Source: AC-32 sp963736055
Lineage (GTDB): Bacteria; Actinomycetota; Thermoleophilia; Gaiellales; Gaiellaceae
Assembly (NCBI GenBank): GCA_963736055.1
Contig: CAVTNM010000008.1
Location: 682,001 to 746,000, forward strand
Direction: 5' to 3'
DNA: 64,000 nucleotides
This document shows, in pieces, positions 16,402-24,024 of the stretch. The stretch's first letter is position 1. The number at the start of each line of letters is the position of its first letter. The notes beneath the pieces are model-generated. The model saw only the letters and a program-made list of their open reading frames with translations, was not told the origin of the DNA and did no database searches. The position numbers and the translations under genes were made by a program.

Positions 16402-17291
16402 GCGGCCACCGTCCCCTCCAGCTCCAGCTCCAAGCGCAGGCCGGCGAGCGCCGCGATCGCGTCGTCCTTCATCGACGGGCCGACCTCGTGCGGGCTGAAC
16501 TTCGCTCGCTCGAACAGCTGCACGAGCCGGCGCACCGCGTGCGAGCTCACGCGCAGGCTGTCGAGCACGCGGCTCACGTACTCGACCGGAGTCTCATGCT
16601 CTTCCCGCGGGACGCCGTAGGCGGCGAAGGTCTTCTCCATCCGCGCATAGGCCCGGATCACCGCCTTGCGGGGGTCATGCTCGGAACGCAGGTCGTCCAG
16701 GGAGTCGGAGAGCACCTCGTCGAGCGCTCGCGCGAGCTCGGCCTCGTCCTCGAGAGCCGCGCGGTTGCGGCGCGTCTGCGCGGTCGCCACCCCCGCGGTG
16801 ACGACGATCCCCAGCAGGATCGACCCGAGAACGAGCACCGGGAGCCAACTCCACTGAGGTCGGTGCGGCTTCGCCGAGGCCGGTGTGTGCTTCGGTGGAC
16901 CGGACCGGCCCGTCACTCCGCCGAGGATTCCGATCGGCGGGATGGCGCTCCGGGCGATGCCGCGCTGCTGGTGCTTGTCGGCCGTGAAGACCGCGGCCGC
17001 GAGGAAGAGCGAGACGACCGCCGCGGCGACGAGCTGCCTGCGCCAGTTGTTCCGACCGGAGAGCGCCCGTTGGCGCCGGTGGTTGGCGAGTCCCCAGATC
17101 ACGATGAGCGCGCCGATCGGCATGATCACCAGCGCGATCGTCGAGAGGTAGTCGGAGACCAGCGACGGCGCCTGGGCGCTGCCTCCGCCCCTGCCGCCGC
17201 CCGGCTTGTGCGCGTGGCTGGCGATCGCGACGAACGCGAGCAGCGCGGTCACCGCCGCACCGCTCAGCAGGAGCTTTCGAGCCCCACTCAC
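16398..17291 (-). CDS. DUF4129 domain membrane protein
   Basis: 297 residues. An N-terminal signal-type segment, two further membrane helices (STIALVIMPIGALIVIWGL; LVAAAVVSLFLAAAVF), an extracytoplasmic Pro-rich linker and a fourth helix (LPVLVLGSILLGIVVTAGV). The C-terminal cytoplasmic DUF4129 domain covers about 200-290 (DPRKAVIRAYARMEKTFAAYGVPREEHETPVEYVSRVL). First gene of the MoxR operon. The domain often occurs with transglutaminase and MoxR genes and is of unknown biochemical function. Confidence 0.85.
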   Translation of the reverse strand: MSGARKLLLSGAAVTALLAFVAIASHAHKPGGGRGGGSAQAPSLVSDYLSTIALVIMPIGALIVIWGLANHRRQRALSGRNNWRRQLVAAAVVSLFLAAAVFTADKHQQRGIARSAIPPIGILGGVTGRSGPPKHTPASAKPHRPQWSWLPVLVLGSILLGIVVTAGVATAQTRRNRAALEDEAELARALDEVLSDSLDDLRSEHDPRKAVIRAYARMEKTFAAYGVPREEHETPVEYVSRVLDSLRVSSHAVRRLVQLFERAKFSPHEVGPSMKDDAIAALAGLRLELELEGTVAA

Positions 17292-17300
17292 GATCGAACC

Positions 17301-18191
17301 CTAGATGAGCACGGCGATCGCGTCCCGCTCGGCCTCGAAGACCGCCTCCTCGACGTCGCCCAGATCCTCGCCGTCGACCTGGAGCGGGAGCGGGCGGTCG
17401 CAGACGATCTCGATCCGGTCCAGGTCGTGGCCGTAGAGCACGTCCTTCGCCTCGTCCTGGCCGCTGCCTGCGAAGGCGTAGCGCAGCAAGCGGGGAAGGC
17501 CTCCCGGCCCGACCCGCTCCGGGGCGACCAGGTCGAGCCCGAGCTCGAAACGCGCCTCGGGCGCCACGTGGAGCCCGAACCGGCCCACGTACGTGTAGGG
17601 ATCGGTGTTCGCGACCAGGGCGAAGGCCGCGCGCCCGAGCCCGCGCACCTCGAGCTCCGGGTCGAAGCGGCCACGCGCACCCCCGGCGAGCCGCAGTGCC
17701 GCAAACAGGTACGCGAGATCACCCGGACGCTTGCCGTCGTCCCTGCGGCCCAGCGCATCGACACGGCGAACGAGCTCGGCGTCGAGCCCGATCCCGGCCG
17801 AGAAGCCGAAGCGGCGCCCGTTCACCCGGCCCAGGGAAATCCGGCGCCCGCGCCCATGCTCGAGCGCGTCCGCCACCTGGCGCGCCGCGGCGACCGGCTC
17901 ATGCGGCAGCCCGAGCGCACGGGGGAGAACGCTCGTCCCCCCGCCCGGGAGAAATCCGACGGAGACGCCCTCGGGCACGCCGTTCAAGACCTCGTTGAAG
18001 CCGCCGTCCCCCGAGAACACGACCAGGGCCTCGTCTCGCCCCACCCCGGCGGCGAGCTCGGCCCCATGCCACGGCCGCTCGGTCATCAGCGTGCGGACCG
18101 ACCCGGCGCGCCGGAGCTCTTCCTCGACCGCCCGCACCCGCGGCTCGGAGACCGCGCTTGCGAACGGGTTCACGATCAGCGTGACGTCCAT
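17301..18191 (-). CDS. Diacylglycerol kinase-like (DAGK catalytic domain) lipid kinase
   Basis: 296 residues. TLIVNPFAS at the N-terminus, VVFSGDGGFNEVLNG (the GGDGT-like nucleotide motif, here SGDGG), VGFLPGGGTSVLPRALGLP and the C-terminal LQVDGEDL are the landmarks of bacterial DAGK/YegS-type kinases. These phosphorylate lipids such as diacylglycerol or are of unknown substrate. It starts at ATG 18191, two bases after the TetR stop, so it is co-transcribed with that regulator. The change from GGDGT to SGDGG is worth noting as it touches the active-site loop. Confidence 0.8.
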   Translation of the reverse strand: MDVTLIVNPFASAVSEPRVRAVEEELRRAGSVRTLMTERPWHGAELAAGVGRDEALVVFSGDGGFNEVLNGVPEGVSVGFLPGGGTSVLPRALGLPHEPVAAARQVADALEHGRGRRISLGRVNGRRFGFSAGIGLDAELVRRVDALGRRDDGKRPGDLAYLFAALRLAGGARGRFDPELEVRGLGRAAFALVANTDPYTYVGRFGLHVAPEARFELGLDLVAPERVGPGGLPRLLRYAFAGSGQDEAKDVLYGHDLDRIEIVCDRPLPLQVDGEDLGDVEEAVFEAERDAIAVLI

Positions 18192-18193
18192 GC

Positions 18194-18772
18194 TCAGGGC
18201 GCCGGAGTGGCGTAGCCGCGCATCCCGTCGACGAGCAGCGCGAAGAAGCGGTCGGCGAGCTCGTCCGTGTCGCGGCCGGGTTTCAGCCATGTGTACGCCC
18301 AGTTCGCCGCCGACAGGGCAAGCAGTGCGGCAGTCGCGTCGTCGAGGTCGCTGCGCAGCTCGCCGAAATCGCGACCCTCGCGGAAGAGCGTGCGGATCCG
18401 CTCCTCGTAGCGGCGCCGCTCGCCGATGATCTCGTCGCGCCGAGCGCCCTCCAGGTAGCGCCACTCCTGCACGAAGACCGTCGCGACGTCGAGCTGGTCG
18501 GCGACCACCCGCAGGTGCGAGCGCAGCGCGAGGCGGATGCGTTCCACCGGCCCGAGGTCTTCCGGAAGCGCGTCGAGGCCGGCGTGGAAGGCGCGCGCGC
18601 CCTCGACCATCGTCTCGTAGAGCAGATCCTGCTTGGAGTCGATGTGGGCGTAGAGCGAGCCCTTCTGCACCCCGAGCGCCTCGGCGATCTCGCCGATCGA
18701 GGTGCCGTGGTAGCCCTTCTCCGCGAAGAGCCGCGCGGCCTGGCGGGTCAGCTCGGCACGCCGTTCGGACAC
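18194..18772 (-). CDS. TetR family regulator, probable PaaR
   Basis: 192 residues. The helix-turn-helix is at about 20-45 (GTSIGEIAEALGVQKGSLYAHIDSKQDLL), then a ligand-binding domain with an acidic mid-region (FVQEWRYLEGARRDEIIGERRRYE) like the KstR/PaaR branch that responds to acyl-CoAs. It is divergent from paaA with only 26 bases between the starts, and that gap carries a palindrome of the type bound by Thermus PaaR. I infer that it represses the paa operon and is released by phenylacetyl-CoA. GTG start. Confidence 0.8.
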   Translation of the reverse strand: MSERRAELTRQAARLFAEKGYHGTSIGEIAEALGVQKGSLYAHIDSKQDLLYETMVEGARAFHAGLDALPEDLGPVERIRLALRSHLRVVADQLDVATVFVQEWRYLEGARRDEIIGERRRYEERIRTLFREGRDFGELRSDLDDATAALLALSAANWAYTWLKPGRDTDELADRFFALLVDGMRGYATPAP

Positions 18773-18782
18773 GATTGGTAGC

Positions 18783-18796
18783 CTAACGACCGTTCG
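18783..18796. promoter_or_regulatory. Probable PaaR-type operator between the TetR gene and paaA
   Basis: CTAACGACCGTTCG fits C-N-AACG-NN-CGTT-N-G exactly, which, from memory, is the motif reported for Thermus thermophilus PaaR. It fills half of the 26-base gap between the divergent starts, three bases upstream of the paaA ATG, so binding would block both transcripts. No separate ribosome site fits upstream of paaA, so its mRNA may be leaderless. Confidence 0.7.
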
Positions 18797-18798
18797 GT

Positions 18799-19701
18799 AT
18801 GGAGACGCGAGAGCGCGAATTCCTCGAGTACGTCCAGGGCGGCGGCCAGGTCGAGACCGACGACTGGATGCCCGACGAGTACCGGGCCCGCCTGCGCAAG
18901 TTCATCGAGATGCACGGGAATTCGGAGCTCATGGGCGTGCTGCCCGAGCGCGAGTGGATCCTGCGCGCGCCGACCCTGCAGCGGAAGCTCGCCCTCACCG
19001 CGAAGGTGCAGGACGAGGTCGGCCACGCCCAGCTGATCTACCGCGTCGTCGAAGACCTCGGCAAGCCGCGCGAGCAGTGTCTCGACGACCTGATCTCCGG
19101 CAAGTCGAAGTTCCACAACGTCTTCCACTACCCGACCAAGACCTGGGGCGACGTCGGGGTGATCGCGTGGCTCGTGGACGCCGCGGCGATCATCAGCCAG
19201 AAGGCGCTGCTCAAGTGCTCGTACGCGCCCTACGCGCGGATCATGAAGAAGATCTGCTGGGAGGAGTCGTTCCACATCCTCCACGGCCGCGACGTGATCC
19301 TGACGCTGATGAACGGCACCGACGACCAGCGCGAGCTGGTGCAGGAGGCCGTCACCCGCTGGTGGGGCCCGCTGATGCAGTTCCACGGGAACCCGATCGC
19401 CGCCGAGGAGGACCCGATGGTCGTCTGGCGGATCAAGAGCCAGGGCAACGACGAGGCGCGGCAGCAGTTCCTCGACGGCTACGTCCCGCAGATCTGGGAG
19501 CTCGGCCTGACCGTGCCCGACCCGAAGCTGCGCAAGGACGAGGAGACCGGCCGCTGGCACTACACCGAGCCCGACTGGGACGAGCTCAAGCAGGTCGTGA
19601 CCGGCCACGGCCCGATGACCGAGGAGCGGCTCGACCTCAGGCGCCGGGCGCGCGAGAGCTCGGCCTGGATCCGCAGCGTCGTGCTCCCCGACGCCGCCTG
19701 A
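18799..19701 (+). CDS. paaA: 1,2-phenylacetyl-CoA epoxidase subunit A
   Basis: 300 residues, usual length. The di-iron ligands are in QDEVGH (71-76) and EESFH (155-159), the EXXH pairs of the catalytic subunit. HNVFHYPTKTWGDVGVIAWLVDAAAI and GNPIAAEEDPMVVWRIKSQGNDEARQQFLDGYVPQIWELGL are close to known PaaA. The enzyme epoxidises the ring of phenylacetyl-CoA with PaaC as structural partner. First gene of paaABCD; the ATG lies next to the operator. Confidence 0.96.
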   Translation: METREREFLEYVQGGGQVETDDWMPDEYRARLRKFIEMHGNSELMGVLPEREWILRAPTLQRKLALTAKVQDEVGHAQLIYRVVEDLGKPREQCLDDLISGKSKFHNVFHYPTKTWGDVGVIAWLVDAAAIISQKALLKCSYAPYARIMKKICWEESFHILHGRDVILTLMNGTDDQRELVQEAVTRWWGPLMQFHGNPIAAEEDPMVVWRIKSQGNDEARQQFLDGYVPQIWELGLTVPDPKLRKDEETGRWHYTEPDWDELKQVVTGHGPMTEERLDLRRRARESSAWIRSVVLPDAA

Positions 19702-19707
19702 CCATGC

Positions 19708-19752
19708 TTGTGCTCCAGTGAACAAGCTCGAAGATCGTTCACTGAAGCACAA
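19708..19752. repeat. Inverted-repeat element (family A, copy 2)
   Basis: Arms TTGTGCTCCAGTGAAC (19708-19723) and GTTCACTGAAGCACAA (19737-19752) pair with one mismatch around a 13-base loop. It lies between paaA and paaB, inside an operon, so it is unlikely to be a full terminator; it could lower expression of paaBCD relative to paaA or shield the paaA mRNA end. Confidence 0.8.
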
Positions 19753-19770
19753 AGAGCACGGGGCGCCCGC

Positions 19771-20058
19771 GTGATCTACGAGGTCTTCCGGCAGGAGCGG
19801 AAGGGCCAGGCGTTCCAGCACGCGGGGGCGGTCGAGGCGCCGGATGACCGTTTCGCCGAGTGGTACGCCCGCGAGCAGTACGGGCGGCGCGGGGAGTCGG
19901 AGGCGCTCTGGGTGGTCCCGCGCGCGTCGATCCTCCGAATCGAGGACTTCGTCGACGAGCTGAACCGGAACTACCACCGGGTCGACGGCTATCCGCTCAA
20001 GGAGAAGCTGAAGGAGGCACGTGAGCGAGCGGGGACAACTTCTGCTCGAGATCGCTGA
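19771..20058 (+). CDS. paaB: 1,2-phenylacetyl-CoA epoxidase subunit B
   Basis: 95 residues, usual size. IYEVFRQERKGQAFQHAGAVEAPDDRFAEWYAREQYGRRGES and ALWVVPRASIL match PaaB, the small structural subunit of the epoxidase. GTG 19771 is chosen because the family begins at IYEVF; the frame is open further upstream but only into the repeat element. The 3' end overlaps paaC by 38 bases. Confidence 0.93.
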   Translation: MIYEVFRQERKGQAFQHAGAVEAPDDRFAEWYAREQYGRRGESEALWVVPRASILRIEDFVDELNRNYHRVDGYPLKEKLKEARERAGTTSARDR

Positions 20059-20611
20059 CGACGAGCTCGTCCTCGGCTGGCGCGACTCCGAGTGGACCGG
20101 AATCGCGCCCTTCCTGGAGGAGGACGTCGCGTTCTCCTCGATCGCCCAGAACGAGATCGGGCACGCCCGGGCGCTCTACGAGCTCGCCGCTCGCCACCTC
20201 GGCACTACCGCGGACGAGCTCGCGTTCGACCGCTCGCCTGACGAGTACTGCTGCGCCCGCCTCGTCGAGCTGCGGCTGCCGACCTGGGAGCACACGATCG
20301 CGCGCCACCACCTCTACGAAGAGGCCGATGCGATCCGGCTCGAGCGGCTGAAGGCATCGGACGACCCGGAGCTGGCGGGCCTGGCGGCCAAGATCGACCG
20401 CGAGGAGGCCTACCACCGGCTGCACGCGCAGATGTGGTTCGACCGCCTCGAGCACGAGCCCCGCTTCACGGCGGCGCTGGAGGAGCTCCGGCCGCTCGCT
20501 GAGGCGGTCCTCGATCGCGAGGACCGGGAAGGGCATTCGCCGGAGCTCGCGGAGCTCTGGGAGGAGATGACGATGGTGCGGCGCTCCCAGCCGGCCGGGA
20601 CGACATGGTGA
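20021..20611 (+). CDS. paaC: 1,2-phenylacetyl-CoA epoxidase subunit C
   Basis: 196 residues, shorter than the roughly 250 of E. coli PaaC. LVLGWRDSEWTGIAPFLEEDVAFSSIAQNEIGHARALYEL is the typical N-terminal part, and DREEAYHRLHAQMWFDRL the later helix. PaaC is the structural ferritin-like partner of PaaA. The GTG start has GGAGG nearby and overlaps paaB by 38 bases; the end overlaps paaD by seven. Confidence 0.92.
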   Translation: MSERGQLLLEIADDELVLGWRDSEWTGIAPFLEEDVAFSSIAQNEIGHARALYELAARHLGTTADELAFDRSPDEYCCARLVELRLPTWEHTIARHHLYEEADAIRLERLKASDDPELAGLAAKIDREEAYHRLHAQMWFDRLEHEPRFTAALEELRPLAEAVLDREDREGHSPELAELWEEMTMVRRSQPAGTTW

Positions 20612-21090
20612 CCGCCGAGCAGGTCTGGGCCGCGCTCGCCGAGATCCCGGATCCGGAGATCCCGGTGATCTCGCTCGTCGACCTCGGAGTCGTCCGCGAC
20701 GTGGAGGTGGTCGACGGCCGAGTGCAGGTGGATTTCACCCCGACGTTCCTCGGCTGCCCCGCGCTCGAGGTGATGCGGGACGCGATGGCCGAGCGGATCC
20801 GAGCCCTCGGAGCCGAGCCGGAGGTTCGCGTGCTCGTCGACGACTCGTGGTCGACCGACCGCATCACGCCCAAGGGCCACGAGAAGCTGCGAGCGTCCGG
20901 CTTCGCGCCGCCGGCACCCCGCGCTGCGGCTCCGCCGACCCTCGTGCAGCTCGAGTCGAACGGGTTCCGCTGCCCGTACTGCGGCTCGCGCGACACCGGG
21001 CTCGAGAACATCTTCGGCCCGACACCGTGCCGCTCGCTGCGCTACTGCCGCAGCTGCAAGCAGCCCTTCGAGCAGTTCAAGACGATCTGA
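20605..21090 (+). CDS. paaD: Phenylacetate degradation protein PaaD (MIP18/DUF59 type)
   Basis: 161 residues. The N-terminal DUF59 domain has IPDPEIPVISLVDLGVVRDVEV and FLGCPALEVM with the conserved Cys; the C-terminal zinc-ribbon-like part has FRCPYCGSRDTGLENIFGPTPC and the ending YCRSCKQPFEQFK. PaaD is thought to help insert or mature iron centres of the epoxidase system. Its stop overlaps the start of a lipoprotein gene (TGATG). PaaE, the reductase, is not adjacent. Confidence 0.94.
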   Translation: MVTAEQVWAALAEIPDPEIPVISLVDLGVVRDVEVVDGRVQVDFTPTFLGCPALEVMRDAMAERIRALGAEPEVRVLVDDSWSTDRITPKGHEKLRASGFAPPAPRAAAPPTLVQLESNGFRCPYCGSRDTGLENIFGPTPCRSLRYCRSCKQPFEQFKTI

Positions 21091-21563
21091 TGAGGTGGTG
21101 CCTTGGGCCGCCGCTCGTTGCCGGACTGGCTCTGGTCGCGGCCGGCTGCGGCGGCGGTGGCAGCGACCGCCTGTCCAAGTCCGAGTTCATCACGCGCGCG
21201 GATGCGATCTGCGCCAAGTACGAACAGCGCGTCCGCACCGCGATGAAGGGCATCCAGGCCGGGAGCGCCACGCAGCTGGCAAGCGCGATCGAGCGGGTGC
21301 TGCCGGTGATCCGCACCGGTAACGACGAGCTTCGCGCTCTCGAGCCGCCCGAGAACCTGCAGGACCGCTTCGACCGCTGGATGCGGATCTCGGACGCAGA
21401 GGTGAACGCGGCGAAGAAGCTCGACGACGCCCTGCGCAAGAACGACCAGCCGGCCGTCCAGGCGGCCTTCGCGCAGTTACAGGAAAGCGACGCGGCGCAG
21501 GACCGGCTGGCCCGCGAGGAGCTGGGGCTGAAGGGGTGCGCCTCCGGCTCGGGCGGCAGCTAG
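21090..21563 (+). CDS. Small lipoprotein, unknown function
   Basis: 157 residues. A signal peptide ends in the lipobox LVAAGC, so Cys20 should be lipidated. The mature part is helical and charged (SKSEFITRADAICAKYEQRVRTAMKGI), with a conserved-looking Cys, and ends LGLKGCASGSGG. Such small helical lipoproteins are common and unassigned in actinobacteria. The start overlaps the paaD stop by one base, so it is probably translated with the paa operon although no metabolic role is evident. It overlaps the convergent DUF4389 gene by four bases. Confidence 0.75.
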   Translation: MRWCLGPPLVAGLALVAAGCGGGGSDRLSKSEFITRADAICAKYEQRVRTAMKGIQAGSATQLASAIERVLPVIRTGNDELRALEPPENLQDRFDRWMRISDAEVNAAKKLDDALRKNDQPAVQAAFAQLQESDAAQDRLAREELGLKGCASGSGGS

Positions 21564-22159
21564 GACTCGACGCCGACGTTGAAGCTCGGGTAGCGGTCGG
21601 TCAGCAGGAGCACGTACGCGTAGGTCTGCGTCTCGATCCGCAGCGCGAGCGCGGCGAAGTTCCGCAACCCCTCGGGCACCCGCCCCGTCACGAGCGCGAC
21701 GAACCAGCTGAAGATCGCCAGCAGCTCCGACAGGTTCGAGAGGATGTTCGTCACGATCAGGGCCGGGATCGCGAGGATGATCCGGAAGAAGACCGTCAGC
21801 CGGTTCTGCGGTGCCGGTGGGTCGACGTCGAGGTCGATCGGGTAGCTGCCCGGCCGCCCGGCGAACCCTGGGAAGGGGTCGGCGATGAGCAGGAGGTAGG
21901 CGCGCAGGTGCGTGACGTACCGCAGGAAGGTCGCGAGGAACGTGTGCAGGCCGTCCGGGGTGCGGCCCATGAAGAGCGTCGCGAACCAGCTCACGATCCA
22001 GGCGAGGATGGCGATCACGCCCCAGAGCGAGGCCCAGAGCAGGCCCGGGATGGCGAGGATCAGGCGGAAGAAGACGGTGAGACGATTCCGCTGGAGGTCG
22101 TCGTTGACGACGAGTCGGACGGGGTGCTGAGCGACGGGTGTGGAGGCGGTGGTTTCCAT
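21560..22159 (-). CDS. DUF4389 membrane protein with internal duplication
   Basis: 199 residues. Two similar halves: NRLTVFFRLILAIPGLLWASLWG (about 25-47) and NRLTVFFRIILAIPALIVTNIL (about 120-141), each followed by a second helix and a loop (ATLFMGRTPDGLHTFLATFLRY; ALVTGRVPEGLRNFAALALR). This is the DUF4389 repeat. Four or five membrane segments are predicted. Function unknown. Confidence 0.8.
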   Translation of the reverse strand: METTASTPVAQHPVRLVVNDDLQRNRLTVFFRLILAIPGLLWASLWGVIAILAWIVSWFATLFMGRTPDGLHTFLATFLRYVTHLRAYLLLIADPFPGFAGRPGSYPIDLDVDPPAPQNRLTVFFRIILAIPALIVTNILSNLSELLAIFSWFVALVTGRVPEGLRNFAALALRIETQTYAYVLLLTDRYPSFNVGVES

Positions 22160-22180
22160 GCTCCGATCGTAGCCGGGGCG

Positions 22181-22951
22181 TCAGCGGCCCTCGAACCGCG
22201 GCTCGCGCTTCTCGAGGAAGGCGGCGACACCCTCGCGGAAATCGGCGGTCGCGGTTGCGGCCGACTGGAGCTGCGCCTCGAGCTCGAGCTGCTCCTCGAG
22301 GGTCGCGTTCTCGGCGTGGTCGAACAGGCGCTTCGTCAGCCCCACGCCCCGGGTGGGCATGGCGGCAAGCTCGGCCGCCCTCTCCGCCGCGCGCTCGGCC
22401 AGGCGCTCGTCCGGCACGACCTCCGAGACGAGCCCCCACTCGAGCGCCTCGGCCGCACTCAGCCGGCGGCCCGAGGTCATCCACTCGAATGCGCGCGCGG
22501 TCCCCAGCAGTCGGCGCACGAAGTAGGTGCCGCCGGAGTCAGGCACGAGGCCGATGTTGATGAAGGCCGGGACGAAGGTCGCACCCTCCGCCGCGAGGCG
22601 CAGGTCGCAGGCGCACGCGAGCGAGAGCCCCGCGCCCGCCGCGGGCCCGTTCACCGCGGCAAGCACCGGCTTCTCGAGGGCGCGCAGCGCGAGGACGTTC
22701 GGGTGGTAGTTCCCCCGGAGCCGCTCGCCGATGTCGCCCGGGTCCTCGCGGAACTCCGTCAAGTCCTGGCCGACGCAGAAGCCGCGTCCCGCGCCGGTGA
22801 CGACCACGGCGCGAACCTCGTCCCCGCGCGCCTCCTTCAAGGCGGCGCCGAGCGCGCGGTGAAGGTCAGCATTGAATGCATTGAGGACGTCGGGCCGGTT
22901 GAGCGTGATCGTCAGGACCGCGCCGGCGCGACTCGTCTCGACCTCCGCCAT
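22181..22951 (-). CDS. paaG: PaaG-like enoyl-CoA hydratase/isomerase
   Basis: 256 residues. Crotonase fold with GAGRGFCVGQDL, AAVNGPAAGAGLSLACACDLRL (oxyanion hole) and INIGLVPDSGGTYF. Asp138 in VPDSGG is the residue that PaaG uses for ring-opening isomerisation of 1,2-epoxyphenylacetyl-CoA to oxepin-CoA, in place of the usual second Glu. Close to paaABCD, though on the opposite strand. Confidence 0.85.
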   Translation of the reverse strand: MAEVETSRAGAVLTITLNRPDVLNAFNADLHRALGAALKEARGDEVRAVVVTGAGRGFCVGQDLTEFREDPGDIGERLRGNYHPNVLALRALEKPVLAAVNGPAAGAGLSLACACDLRLAAEGATFVPAFINIGLVPDSGGTYFVRRLLGTARAFEWMTSGRRLSAAEALEWGLVSEVVPDERLAERAAERAAELAAMPTRGVGLTKRLFDHAENATLEEQLELEAQLQSAATATADFREGVAAFLEKREPRFEGR

Positions 22952-22987
22952 CGACGCAGCCTACAACCGAGTTGCTAGCTTCGAGCC

Positions 22988-23956
22988 GTGCCCGATCCGA
23001 CCTTCATCGCCGACCCGCCGAGCGAGGCAGAGGCGCTCGATGCGTACTCGCGTGCTGTGATCTCCGTGGCCGACCGGCTCGCGCCCTCGGTCGCAAATCT
23101 GCGCGTCTCGCACCGCGGCCGCGGAGGAAGGCGACTCAACGGAGGCGGCAGCGCCGTCGTGATCACCCCCGACGGCTTCATGCTCACCTCGGCGCACGTG
23201 ATCGCGCAGAGCGAGGGCACCGGCCGCGCCTCCTTCGTCGACGGGCGCGAGCTCGGCTTCGAGGTGGTCGGCTCCGACGTTCACTCGGACCTGGCGGTGC
23301 TGCGCGCCGAGGCCCACGACCTGGTGGCCGCCGAGCTCGGCGACGCGGAGCGCCTGCGCGTGGGGCAGCTCGTCGTCGCGATCGGCAACCCGAACGGCTT
23401 CGCCGGCTCGGTCACGGCGGGGGTCGTCTCCGCGCTCGGCCGCTCGCTTCCGACGCAGAGCGGGCGGGTGGTGGACAACGTGATCCAGACCGACGCCGCG
23501 CTCAACCCCGGAAACTCCGGCGGCGCGCTCGCGGACGGAGCCGGGAACGTGGTCGGCGTAAACACCGCGGTCGCGGGAGTCGGCCTCGGCCTCGCCGTCC
23601 CGGTGAACGCAGCCACCCGGCAGATCGTCGGCGCCTTGATGACCGAAGGCCGCTTCCGCCGCGCCTATCTAGGGATCGCAGGTGGCGCCCGGCCACTGCC
23701 GCCGCGACTCGCCCGGCAGCTCGGCCGCGAGGCGGGCGTCGAGGTAGTCCAGGTGGTCGAAGGCACTCCGGCGGCCGCGGCGGGCCTGAGACCCGAGGAC
23801 CTGATCGTCGAGCTCGACGGCGCGCCGGTCACGGGCGTGGACGACATCCAGCGCCTGATGGTGGTGGAGCGGATCGGTGCCACGGTGCCGGTCCGGGTGC
23901 TCCGCGAAGGCCGGGAGCTCGAGCTGGAGCTCGTGCCGGCCGAGCTCGAGGGCTAG
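22988..23956 (+). CDS. HtrA-like trypsin/PDZ serine protease without a membrane anchor
   Basis: 322 residues. The catalytic triad is His70 (TSAHV), Asp101 (HSDLAVL) and Ser177 (NPGNSGGAL). One PDZ domain covers about 230-315 (GVEVVQVVEGTPAAAAGLRPEDLIVELDGAPV). No signal peptide or transmembrane segment is seen at the N-terminus (PDPTFIADPPSEAEALDAYS), so unlike most HtrA proteins this one is probably cytoplasmic. GTG start 37 bases from the divergent paaG-like gene. It would degrade misfolded or specific partner proteins. Confidence 0.88.
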   Translation: MPDPTFIADPPSEAEALDAYSRAVISVADRLAPSVANLRVSHRGRGGRRLNGGGSAVVITPDGFMLTSAHVIAQSEGTGRASFVDGRELGFEVVGSDVHSDLAVLRAEAHDLVAAELGDAERLRVGQLVVAIGNPNGFAGSVTAGVVSALGRSLPTQSGRVVDNVIQTDAALNPGNSGGALADGAGNVVGVNTAVAGVGLGLAVPVNAATRQIVGALMTEGRFRRAYLGIAGGARPLPPRLARQLGREAGVEVVQVVEGTPAAAAGLRPEDLIVELDGAPVTGVDDIQRLMVVERIGATVPVRVLREGRELELELVPAELEG

Positions 23957-24024
23957 GCGACTAGGCCGGTCCCGGGCCAGCGCCCGCGTGGCGCTCGTGT
24001 CCGGCCAGCTACCCACGAGCCGGC

